From contig NZ_FNOG01000005.1 of assembly GCF_900106525.1 (NCBI RefSeq), positions 552,153-616,152 of the forward strand: a DNA stretch of 64,000 nt, written 5' to 3'. Source of the DNA: Lysobacter enzymogenes (GTDB lineage: Bacteria > Pseudomonadota > Gammaproteobacteria > Xanthomonadales > Xanthomonadaceae). Under the pieces are notes generated by a model. The model was not told where the DNA came from, searched no databases, and worked only from the letters and a program-made list of their open reading frames with translations. Made by a program: the position numbers and the translations under genes. Shown here piece by piece: positions 56,778-64,000 of the stretch. Positions within the stretch are counted from its first letter, which is position 1. Every line of letters begins with the position of its first letter.

Positions 56778-58931
56778 ATGCATCAAGTCCTGCAAAACCT
56801 GCGCGACGGCAGCACCGAAGTCGCCGACGTCCCCGCCCCCGCGCTGCGCCGCGGGCAACTGCTGATCCGCAGCCACGTCACCCTGGTTTCGGCCGGCACC
56901 GAACGCATGCTGGTCGAGTTCGGCAAGGCCAACCTGTTGCAGAAGGCGCGCCAACAGCCGGACAAGGTGCGCATGGTGCTGGAAAAGGTCCGCACCGACG
57001 GCCTGGCCACCACACTCGACGCGGTACGCAGCAAGCTCGATCAGCCGCTGGCGCTGGGCTATTGCAACGTCGGCACGGTGATCGGCGTCGGCCCGGGCGT
57101 GACCGGGTTCGAGATCGGCGACCGCGTCGCCAGCAACGGCAAGCACGCCGAAGTGGTCGCGGTGCCGGTCAACCTGTGCGCCAAGATCCCCGACGACGTC
57201 GGCGACGAGGCCGCCGCCTTCACCGTGCTGTCGGCCATCGGCCTGCAGGGCATCCGCCTGGTCCAGCCCACGCTCGGCGAAACCGTGGTGGTCACCGGCC
57301 TGGGCCTGATCGGCCTGATCACCGTGCAGTTGCTGCGCGCCCACGGCTGCCGCGTGCTCGGCATCGACTTCGACCCGGCCAAGCTGGCGCTGGCGCGCGG
57401 CTATGGCGCGGAAACCGTCGACCTGTCGCGCGGCGAAGACCCGGTCGCGGCCGCGCACAGTTTCTCGCGCGGGCGCGGCGTCGATGCGGTGATCATCACC
57501 GCCTCCAGCAAGAGCAACGAGCCGGTGTCGCAGGCCGCGCACATGTGCCGCAAGCGCGGCCGCATCGTCCTGGTCGGCGTCACCGGGCTGGAGCTGTCGC
57601 GCGCCGACTTCTACGAGAAGGAACTGTCGTTCCAGGTCTCGTGTTCCTACGGCCCGGGCCGCTACGACCCGTCCTACGAGGAACGCGGCAACGATTACCC
57701 GGTCGGCTTCGTGCGCTGGACCGAGCAGCGCAATTTCGAAGCGGTGCTGGACATGATGGCGGCCGGCGCGCTGCAGGTGCAGCAACTGGTGTCGCACCGC
57801 TATCCCATCGCCGAAGCCGAAGCCGCCTACGGCGTGCTCGGCGGCGGCGGGCCGTCGCTGGGCATCGTGCTCGACTACGGCCGCGGCGAGGAAATGGCCG
57901 ATCACCTGATCCGCCGCCACATCCCGCTGAGCGTGGCCAGCGACGCGCGCGAGCACAGCGACAAGGCCGACCGCAACGCGGTCGCCTTCATCGGCGCCGG
58001 CAACTACGCCGGCCGCGTGCTGATCCCCGCCTTCGCCAAGGCCGGCGCGCGCCTGCACACGGTGGTGACCGCCAACGGCGTGGGCAGCGTCCACTTCGGC
58101 AAGAAGTTCGGCTTCGGCCACGCCAGCACCGACACCAGCGCAGTGCTGCGCGATCCGGCGGTGGGCTCGGTGGTGATCGCCACCCAGCACGCCAGCCACG
58201 CCGAGCTCACCTTCAAGGCGCTGCGCCGCGGCAAGCACGTGTTCGTGGAAAAGCCACTGTGCCTGACCCTGGAAGAGCTGCAGACCATCGAGAAGGCGCA
58301 CGGCGAACAGGCCGTGTACGGCACCCCGCCGGTGCTGATGGTCGGCTTCAACCGCCGCTTCGCCCCGCAGGTGCAGAAGATGCATCAGCTGCTGGCCGGC
58401 GTGCGCGAGCCCAAGAGCTTCGTCATGACCGTCAACGCCGGCGCGATCCCGGCCGAGCATTGGACCCAGGACCCGCAGGCCGGCGGCGGCCGCCTGATCG
58501 GCGAGGCCTGCCACTTCGTCGACCTGCTGCGCTTCCTCGCCGGAGCACCCATCGTCGGCCACCAGCTTACCGCGGTCGGCAACGTGCCCGGCGTGGGCAT
58601 CCGCAGCGACCGGGTCAGCTTCAACCTCAGCTTCGCCGATGGTTCTTTCGGCACCGTGCATTACCTCGCCAACGGCCACAAGAGCTTCCCGAAAGAGCGC
58701 CTGGAAGTGTTCGCCGCCGGCCGCGTGCTGGCGCTGGACAACTTCCGCAAGCTGCACGGCTACGGCTGGCCGGGTTTCAACAAGATGAATCTGTGGAGCC
58801 AGGACAAGGGCCAGGCCGCGTGCGCGCAGGCGTTCATGCGCGCTGCGCGCGGCGAGGCGCCGCCGCCGATTTCGGCCGAGGAAATCTTCGAAGTCGCGCG
58901 CGTCACGATCGAACTGGACGCCTCGGTATGA
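56778..58931 (+). CDS. Two-domain oxidoreductase: alcohol dehydrogenase-like + Gfo/Idh/MocA
   Basis: The 717-residue protein joins a medium-chain dehydrogenase domain (~1-370; GYCNVGTVIGVGPGVTGF, VVVTGLGLIGLITVQLLRAH) to a Gfo/Idh/MocA domain (~385-717; AVAFIGAGNYAGRVLIPAFA, VFVEKPLCLTLEEL). Both bind NAD(P). The type is found next to heparinase II/III proteins in polysaccharide clusters, as here. It probably carries out redox changes on a nucleotide sugar or sugar ring. The substrate is unknown. It lies 28 bases before the heparinase-like gene. Confidence 0.88.
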   Translation: MHQVLQNLRDGSTEVADVPAPALRRGQLLIRSHVTLVSAGTERMLVEFGKANLLQKARQQPDKVRMVLEKVRTDGLATTLDAVRSKLDQPLALGYCNVGTVIGVGPGVTGFEIGDRVASNGKHAEVVAVPVNLCAKIPDDVGDEAAAFTVLSAIGLQGIRLVQPTLGETVVVTGLGLIGLITVQLLRAHGCRVLGIDFDPAKLALARGYGAETVDLSRGEDPVAAAHSFSRGRGVDAVIITASSKSNEPVSQAAHMCRKRGRIVLVGVTGLELSRADFYEKELSFQVSCSYGPGRYDPSYEERGNDYPVGFVRWTEQRNFEAVLDMMAAGALQVQQLVSHRYPIAEAEAAYGVLGGGGPSLGIVLDYGRGEEMADHLIRRHIPLSVASDAREHSDKADRNAVAFIGAGNYAGRVLIPAFAKAGARLHTVVTANGVGSVHFGKKFGFGHASTDTSAVLRDPAVGSVVIATQHASHAELTFKALRRGKHVFVEKPLCLTLEELQTIEKAHGEQAVYGTPPVLMVGFNRRFAPQVQKMHQLLAGVREPKSFVMTVNAGAIPAEHWTQDPQAGGGRLIGEACHFVDLLRFLAGAPIVGHQLTAVGNVPGVGIRSDRVSFNLSFADGSFGTVHYLANGHKSFPKERLEVFAAGRVLALDNFRKLHGYGWPGFNKMNLWSQDKGQAACAQAFMRAARGEAPPPISAEEIFEVARVTIELDASV

Positions 58932-58959
58932 CGCCTCGCCGCCGCCCGGAGCCGACCGC

Positions 58960-60621
58960 ATGAGCCTGGCCACGCGCCTGCCGCGGCTGTGGCATACCGT
59001 GCGCCATCTGCGCCCGGTGCAGATCTACGGCCGCGCTTGGCACCGCCTGCACCGGCCGCGCGTCGCGCACGCGCCGGCGCCGCAGATGGCTGCGTTCGAG
59101 CGCGGCTGGATCGCCTGCGCGCGCGAAGCCTCGATGCTGGGGCCGACCCGCTTCCGCCTGCTCAACGACGAACACGAGATCGGCGCCAACGACTGGAACA
59201 GCGCGCGCCTGCCCAAGCTGTGGCTGTACAACCTGCATTACTTCGACGATCTCAACGCCTGCGGCGCGGCCTCGCGCGAGCATTGGCACCGCGACCTGAT
59301 CGCGCGCTGGATCGCCGACAACCCGCCGCCGGCCGGCAACGGCTGGGAGCCGTATTGCCTGTCGCTGCGCATCGTCAACTGGATCAAATGGCGCTGCGGC
59401 GGGCAGTTGTTCGGCGACGCGGCGCGCGCGCGTGCGGCGCTCGACAGCCTCGCCACCCAGGTGCGGTTCCTGCGCGGCCGGCTGGAGCGGCATCTGCTCG
59501 GCAACCACCTGTGGGCCAACTACAAGGCGCTGCTGTTCGCCGGCGCGTTCTTCGAAGGCTCCGAGGCGGTGCGCTGGCGCGAGCTGGGGCTGCACGGCCT
59601 GCGCGCGCAGATCGGCGAGCAGATCCTCGCCGACGGCGGCCATTTCGAGCGCAGCCCGATGTACCACGCGATCCTGCTCGAAGACCTGCTCGACCTGGTC
59701 CAGCTCGCCCTGGTCTATCCCGGCGCGTTCCCCGAGCGCGACGTGCAGCTGTGGCGCGACAAGGCGCGGGCGATGCTGAGCTGGCTGGCGGTGATGACCC
59801 ACCCCGACGGCGACATCGCCTTCTTCAACGACGCCGCCCACGGCATCGCGCCGACCCTGGCGCAGTTGCAGGACTACGCCCGCGCGCTCGCCATCGAGCC
59901 GCCGCCGGCCTCGCGCGAGCCGCTGCAACTGCTGCCGCAGTCGGGCTATGCGCGGCTGCAATGCGGCGAGGCGGTGCTGATCTGCGATGTCGGCGAAATC
60001 GGCCCGGACTACCTGCCCGGCCACGCCCACGCCGACACCTTGAGCTTCGAACTGTCGCTGCGCGGCCGGCGGGTGCTGGTCAACGCCGGCATCTCGCGCT
60101 ACGACATCGACCCGCAGCGGCTGTGGCAGCGCGGCACCGCGGCGCACAACACGGTCGAGATCGACGGCGAAGATTCCTCGGAAGTGTGGAGCAGCTTCCG
60201 CGTCGCCCGCCGCGCCCGGCCGCGCGCGGTCGCGCACGGCCGCGACGGCGAAGCGCTGTGGCTCAGCGCCGCCCACGACGGTTACCGCCGGCTCAAGGGC
60301 CGGCCGCTGCACCGCCGGCGCTGGGTGCTGACCCCGCGCGGGCTGCGCATCGAGGACCGCATCGAAGGCCGCTTCGGCGAAGCGGTGGCGCGCCTGCGCG
60401 TGCATCCGGACTTCGACGCCGACGGCCACGACATCCGTTGCCGCGATGGCGAGGGCGACAACGAGCTGCGCCTGCGCTGGCGCAGCGAAGCCGCCGGCGA
60501 CGCGCTGACGCCCAGCCGCTACCACCCCGGCTTCGGCCTGAGCCGCGCGTGCACGGTGATCGAAACCGCGCTCGACCCGCGCGTGGGCACCGCCACGCTG
60601 GTCCTGGACTGGGGGCACTGA
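58960..60621 (+). CDS. Heparinase II/III family protein (alginate-lyase-like)
   Basis: The 553-residue protein has an all-helical N-terminal toroid (WLYNLHYFDDLNA, HLLGNHLWANYKALLFAGAF, GGHFERSPMYHAILLEDLLD) and a C-terminal beta-sandwich typical of PL12/15/21 lyases (PGHAHADTLSFELSLRGRRV, GTAAHNTVEIDGEDSS). The His-containing HAHADTLS block is the catalytic signature. There is no signal peptide, so it may act in the cytosol or leave by another route. An acidic polymer with ManNAcA would be a fitting substrate; epimerase or proof-reading roles are also possible. Confidence 0.88.
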   Translation: MSLATRLPRLWHTVRHLRPVQIYGRAWHRLHRPRVAHAPAPQMAAFERGWIACAREASMLGPTRFRLLNDEHEIGANDWNSARLPKLWLYNLHYFDDLNACGAASREHWHRDLIARWIADNPPPAGNGWEPYCLSLRIVNWIKWRCGGQLFGDAARARAALDSLATQVRFLRGRLERHLLGNHLWANYKALLFAGAFFEGSEAVRWRELGLHGLRAQIGEQILADGGHFERSPMYHAILLEDLLDLVQLALVYPGAFPERDVQLWRDKARAMLSWLAVMTHPDGDIAFFNDAAHGIAPTLAQLQDYARALAIEPPPASREPLQLLPQSGYARLQCGEAVLICDVGEIGPDYLPGHAHADTLSFELSLRGRRVLVNAGISRYDIDPQRLWQRGTAAHNTVEIDGEDSSEVWSSFRVARRARPRAVAHGRDGEALWLSAAHDGYRRLKGRPLHRRRWVLTPRGLRIEDRIEGRFGEAVARLRVHPDFDADGHDIRCRDGEGDNELRLRWRSEAAGDALTPSRYHPGFGLSRACTVIETALDPRVGTATLVLDWGH

Positions 60622-60625
60622 GCCC

Positions 60626-61882
60626 ATGCGCATCTTGTTCCTGACCGACAATTTCCCGCCCGAAGGCAACGCCCCGGCTACGCGCACCTACGAGCACGCG
60701 GTGCGCTGGGTGCGCGCCGGCCACGAGGTCACGGTGATCACCTGCGCGCCGAACTTCCCCGAAGGCAAGCTGTTCGCCGGCTACCGCAACGCCTGGCGCA
60801 GCGTCGAGACGCTGGACGGCATCCGCGTGGTGCGGGTCAAGACCTACATCACCGCCAACGAGGGCTTCCTCAAGCGCACCCTGGATTACCTCAGCTTCAT
60901 GGCCGCCGGCACCGTCGCCGGGCTGTTCGAGCGCCGCCACGACGTGGTGGTGGCGACCTCGCCGCAGTTCTTCTGCGCGCTCGGCGGCTGGGCGCTGGCG
61001 CGGATCAAACGGCGGCCGTTCGTGTTCGAACTGCGCGACCTGTGGCCGGCCTCGATCACCGCGGTCGGCGCGATGAAGCGCAGCGCGGCGATCCGGGTGC
61101 TGGAGAAGCTCGAAATGTTCCTGTACCGCAGCGCCGACGCCATCGTTCCGGTCACCCAATCCTTCCGCGAGGAGCTGATCCAGCGCGGCGTGGACGCGGA
61201 CAAGATCCACGTCGTGCTCAACGGCGTGGACCTGCAGCGCTACCGGCCGGCGCCGCGCGATGCCGCGATGGCCAGGCAGTACGACCTGGACGGCAAGTTC
61301 GTGGTCGGCTACCTCGGCACGCACGGCATGGCGCATGGCCTGGAGCACGTGATCGAAGCGGCGCAGCGCCTGCGCGAGGACCCGCGCATCGTGTTCTTCT
61401 TCGCCGGCAGCGGCGCGCAGCGCGCGCGGGTGGAGCAGATGGCGGCCGAACGCGCCCTGCCCAACGTGCGCATGATCCCGCGCCAGCCCAAGGAGGCGAT
61501 GCCCAAGCTGTGGGGGCTGTGCGATCTGTCGCTGATCCCGCTGCGCGACACGCCGGTGTTCGCCTCGGTGATTCCGTCCAAGCTGTTCGAAGGCATGGGC
61601 ATGGGCATTCCGGCGCTGATGGCGCTGCCGCGCGGCGAAGCGGTGCGGATCGTCGAAAGCACCGGCAGCGGCGTGTGCGTGGCGCCGGAAGATCCGGCCG
61701 CGATGGCCGACGCCATCGCCGCGCTGGCCGACGATCCCGAGCGCATGCGCCGGCTGCGCGAGGCCAGCCTCGCCGCCGCGCCGGCCTATTCGCGCGACCG
61801 CCAGGCGCGGTTGATGAGCGACGCGCTGGCGCGGCTGGCCGACGACGACGGCGCGCGCGGCCTGCTGCGCTCGTCGGAGTGA
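60626..61882 (+). CDS. Glycosyltransferase, GT4 family (WbuB-like)
   Basis: The 418-residue enzyme is GT-B type: MRILFLTDNFPPEGNAPATR at the N-terminus, FVFELRDLWPASITAVGA in the middle, and a C-terminal half with VVGYLGTHGMAHGLEHVIEA and SVIPSKLFEGMGMGIPALMA, the usual E-x7-E-like donor site. It resembles WbuB, known as an N-acetylfucosamine-type transferase of O-antigen clusters, but no fucosamine genes are in the window, so the donor remains open. It follows the heparinase-like gene by 4 bases. Confidence 0.87.
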   Translation: MRILFLTDNFPPEGNAPATRTYEHAVRWVRAGHEVTVITCAPNFPEGKLFAGYRNAWRSVETLDGIRVVRVKTYITANEGFLKRTLDYLSFMAAGTVAGLFERRHDVVVATSPQFFCALGGWALARIKRRPFVFELRDLWPASITAVGAMKRSAAIRVLEKLEMFLYRSADAIVPVTQSFREELIQRGVDADKIHVVLNGVDLQRYRPAPRDAAMARQYDLDGKFVVGYLGTHGMAHGLEHVIEAAQRLREDPRIVFFFAGSGAQRARVEQMAAERALPNVRMIPRQPKEAMPKLWGLCDLSLIPLRDTPVFASVIPSKLFEGMGMGIPALMALPRGEAVRIVESTGSGVCVAPEDPAAMADAIAALADDPERMRRLREASLAAAPAYSRDRQARLMSDALARLADDDGARGLLRSSE

Positions 61883-61889
61883 GCCGCGC

Positions 61890-62642
61890 ATGTCCGCCGC
61901 CCTAGCCGCCGCGTGGTTGACCCAGCCGCTCAACGCCAGCGCCGTCGCGCTGGCCTTGGCCGCGCTGATCTGGGTGCTGCATTGGCAGCGCTGCGCGCTC
62001 GCCTTGGGCGCGCTGGCGCTGGCGTGGTCGCTGCTGTGGTCGATGCCGGCCGCGGCCGACGCGCTGCGCGATTCGCTGCAAGGCGGCTATCTGGGGCAAA
62101 GCGCCGAAGGTTTGCCGCAGGCCGATGCGATCGTCGTGCTCGGCGGCGGCATCGGCCGGGTCAGCGGTTTCGAGCGCGGCGATGCCGACGCGCCGGAACT
62201 GGCCGGCAACCGCGTCGCCGCGGCCGCGCGCGCCTGGCGGGCCGGGCGCGCGCCGGCGATCCTGCTCAGCGGCGGGCCGAGCGCCAGCACCCGCGGGGTC
62301 AGCGAAGCGCGGATCATGGCCGACGCGTTGGTCAAGCTCGGCGTGCCGCGCGAGGTCATGGTGCTGGAAGAAACCAGCGCCGACACCCGCGGCAACGCCG
62401 AGCGCAGCGCGCGCATCGCCGCCGAACGCGGCTGGAAGCGCACGATCCTGGTGACTTCGGCGCTGCACATGCCGCGTGCGCTGCAATGGTTCGAACGCGC
62501 CGGTTTGCCGGCGTTGCCGCTGGCGCCGCCTGAGGACGCGGCGCCGGGAACGGGAGCATGGACACCGTCGATGCGGACCCTCGACGTCAGCGCGCAGGCG
62601 CTGCACGAGTACGCCGGATTGATGGCGGCGACGTTCGATTGA
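61890..62642 (+). CDS. DUF218 (YdcF/SanA-like) membrane protein
   Basis: The 250-residue protein has two hydrophobic segments near the N-terminus (~15-55) and a periplasmic or cytosolic DUF218 domain: ADAIVVLGGGIGRVSGFE, AILLSGGPSASTRGVSEA, EETSADTRGNAERSARI, TILVTSALHMPRALQWFERA. Family members (YdcF, SanA, ElyC) act in envelope and undecaprenyl-carrier homeostasis; no enzymatic activity is settled. Last gene of the series, 7 bases after the glycosyltransferase, it may help in carrier supply for the polymer. The call is firm, the role inferred. Confidence 0.88.
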   Translation: MSAALAAAWLTQPLNASAVALALAALIWVLHWQRCALALGALALAWSLLWSMPAAADALRDSLQGGYLGQSAEGLPQADAIVVLGGGIGRVSGFERGDADAPELAGNRVAAAARAWRAGRAPAILLSGGPSASTRGVSEARIMADALVKLGVPREVMVLEETSADTRGNAERSARIAAERGWKRTILVTSALHMPRALQWFERAGLPALPLAPPEDAAPGTGAWTPSMRTLDVSAQALHEYAGLMAATFD

Positions 62643-62689
62643 GGTCCGCGCCTCTGGGTGTCTACGTCGCCGGCGGGCAAGAGCGGAAA

Positions 62690-62801
62690 ATCAAAATGGG
62701 TTCCGGCTTTCGCCGGAATGACGAAGTTAGAGTTGTGCGGCCTCGTGATCCCCGCACTCCCTCACGCCGTCATTCCGGCGAAAGCCGGAACCCATTTTGA
62801 T
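62690..62801. repeat. Inverted REP pair (REPIN), perfect 34-base arms
   Basis: Arms 62690-62723 and 62768-62801 are exact inverted copies (34 of 34) around a 44-base spacer. Each arm contains its own small palindrome TTCCGGC-TTTC-GCCGGAA followed by TGACG. It sits between two convergent genes. The single-unit relatives at 9735-9760 and 22981-23047 share the TTTC loop design. Confidence 0.9.
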
Positions 62802-62819
62802 GTTGCTGTTGCTGTTGCT
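62802..62819 (+). repeat. Three tandem GTTGCT units
   Basis: GTTGCT repeated three times directly after the right REP arm; a short tract prone to slippage in a non-coding gap. Confidence 0.8.
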
Positions 62820-62878
62820 ATCCCTGCCGCGCCCCCACCCAGCGCCGCGAGCCCCAGCCCGCGGCGCCGCAACGACGG

Positions 62879-64000
62879 TTACTCCACCGTCACCGCTTTG
62901 GCCAGATTGCGCGGCTTGTCCACATCCGTCCCGCGCGCCAGCGCCGCGTGATACGCCAGCAACTGCACCGGAATCGCATGCACCACCGGCGACAGCACGC
63001 CGACGTGGCGCGGGGTGCGGATCACGTGCACCTGTTCGGATTCGCCGAAGTGGCTGTCCAGGTCGGCGAATACGAACATCTCGCCGCCGCGCGCACGCAC
63101 TTCCTGAATGTTCGACTTCACCTTCTCCAGCAGCTTGTCGTTCGGCGCGATCACCACCACCGGCATCGCCGCGTCCACCAGCGCCAGCGGGCCGTGCTTG
63201 AGCTCGCCCGCCGGGTACGCCTCGGCGTGGATGTAGGAGATTTCCTTGAGCTTGAGCGCGCCTTCCAGCGCGATCGGGTAATGCACGCCGCGGCCCAGGA
63301 ACAGCGCGTGGTGCTTGGGCGCGAAGCGCTCGGCCCAGGCCGTCACCTGCGGTTCCAGGTTCAGCGCGTGCTGCACGCTGCCCGGCAGGTGGCGCAGCGC
63401 GTCGAGGTATTCGGCTTCCTGTTCGTCGCTGAGCGCGCCGCGCAGCTTGGCCAGGGTCGCGGTCAGGGTGAACAACGCCACCAACTGGGTCGTGAACGCC
63501 TTGGTCGAGGCCACGCCGATCTCGGCGCCGGCGCGGGTGTAGTACACCAGCTTGCTCGCGCGCGGGATCGCGCTCTCGGGCACGTTGCAGATCGAAAGGG
63601 TCTTGTCGTGGCCCAGCGATTTGGCGTACTTCAGCGCTTCCATCGTGTCGAGCGTTTCGCCGGACTGCGAAATCGTCACGATCAGCTGCTTCGGGTTCGC
63701 CACCGCGGCGCGATAGCGGTACTCGCTGGCGATCTCGACCTGGCACGGCAACCCGGCGATGGCCTCGATCCAGTAGCGCGCGGTCAGGCCGGCGTAATAG
63801 CTGGTGCCGCAGGCCAGGATCTGCACGCCCTCGACGCCGGCGAACACTTCGTCGGCCTTGGCGCCGAACAGCGACGCGCTGAAGCCGTTGTTGTCGATCA
63901 CCGCCTCGATGGTGTCGGCGATCGCGCGCGGCTGCTCGTGGATTTCCTTCTGCATGAAGTGGCGGTATGGGCCCAGCTCCAGCGAGGCCAGCGACACGTC
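62879..64000 (-). CDS. glmS: Glucosamine-6-phosphate synthase, 3' part (5' end outside window)
   Basis: The visible 373 residues cover both SIS sugar-isomerase domains of Glm[102 protein letters not shown], and the C-terminal [13 protein letters not shown]. The glutaminase domain lies beyond the right edge; the frame is open there, and an internal GTG should not be taken as the start. GlmS makes glucosamine-6-phosphate, the precursor of UDP-GlcNAc used by the adjacent exopolysaccharide cluster and by peptidoglycan. Confidence 0.96.
   Translation of the reverse strand, partial: DVSLASLELGPYRHFMQKEIHEQPRAIADTIEAVIDNNGFSASLFGAKADEVFAGVEGVQILACGTSYYAGLTARYWIEAIAGLPCQVEIASEYRYRAAVANPKQLIVTISQSGETLDTMEALKYAKSLGHDKTLSICNVPESAIPRASKLVYYTRAGAEIGVASTKAFTTQLVALFTLTATLAKLRGALSDEQEAEYLDALRHLPGSVQHALNLEPQVTAWAERFAPKHHALFLGRGVHYPIALEGALKLKEISYIHAEAYPAGELKHGPLALVDAAMPVVVIAPNDKLLEKVKSNIQEVRARGGEMFVFADLDSHFGESEQVHVIRTPRHVGVLSPVVHAIPVQLLAYHAALARGTDVDKPRNLAKAVTVE

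Overview
The window is about 70% G+C and reads as a chromosomal segment of a Lysobacter-like member of the Xanthomonadaceae. The main evidence is the rpf diffusible-signal-factor cluster in its usual neighbourhood (rpfB, rpfF, rpfC, rpfG, lysS, prfB), the many TonB-dependent receptors, and the REP-type repeats. No rRNA, tRNA, CRISPR array or intact IS element was recognised.

Layout. 1-1367: start of a SWIM zinc-finger gene that runs off the left edge, a long hairpin repeat, and a small lipoprotein. 1627-7657: quorum-sensing core, with rpfB and rpfF on the plus strand facing rpfG-rpfC on the minus strand. 8075-11031: lysS and prfB, the latter with an intact programmed +1 frameshift site. 11306-14254: a secreted VIT/VWA/TPR/DUF2135 protein. 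14512-31261, all on the minus strand: a glycan-utilisation locus with GH2 beta-mannosidase, GH20 hexosaminidase, GH92 alpha-mannosidase, glycosylasparaginase, CutC and two TonB-dependent receptors. These activities together fit dismantling of N-glycans. An identical 16-base operator-like sequence lies upstream of both receptors.

31554-42552 is the accessory part. It holds a lower-G+C HNH endonuclease that may be a restriction enzyme, a gene fragment, a one-module NRPS (PCP-C-A-PCP) with a thioesterase carrying Cys as nucleophile, a TPR protein and an Hsp90-like ATPase. The fragment is a 192-base copy of part of the TPR gene, so the NRPS and thioesterase lie between two direct copies of one sequence.

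42702-62642 is a Wzx/Wzy-type exopolysaccharide cluster. The export lipoprotein is divergent. The plus-strand series holds the phosphatase, the tyrosine kinase/copolymerase, a natural WecA-WecB fusion, WecC, flippase, acyltransferase, polymerase, two glycosyltransferases, a GH56-like secreted protein, a two-domain dehydrogenase, a heparinase II/III protein and a DUF218 protein. The enzymes predict a polymer started on GlcNAc-1-phosphate and containing ManNAcA. A CRP/Clp-like site and a sigma70-like promoter precede the operon, which suggests control by the DSF, RpfC/RpfG, c-di-GMP and Clp pathway. The right edge holds a 34-base inverted REP pair and the 3' part of glmS.
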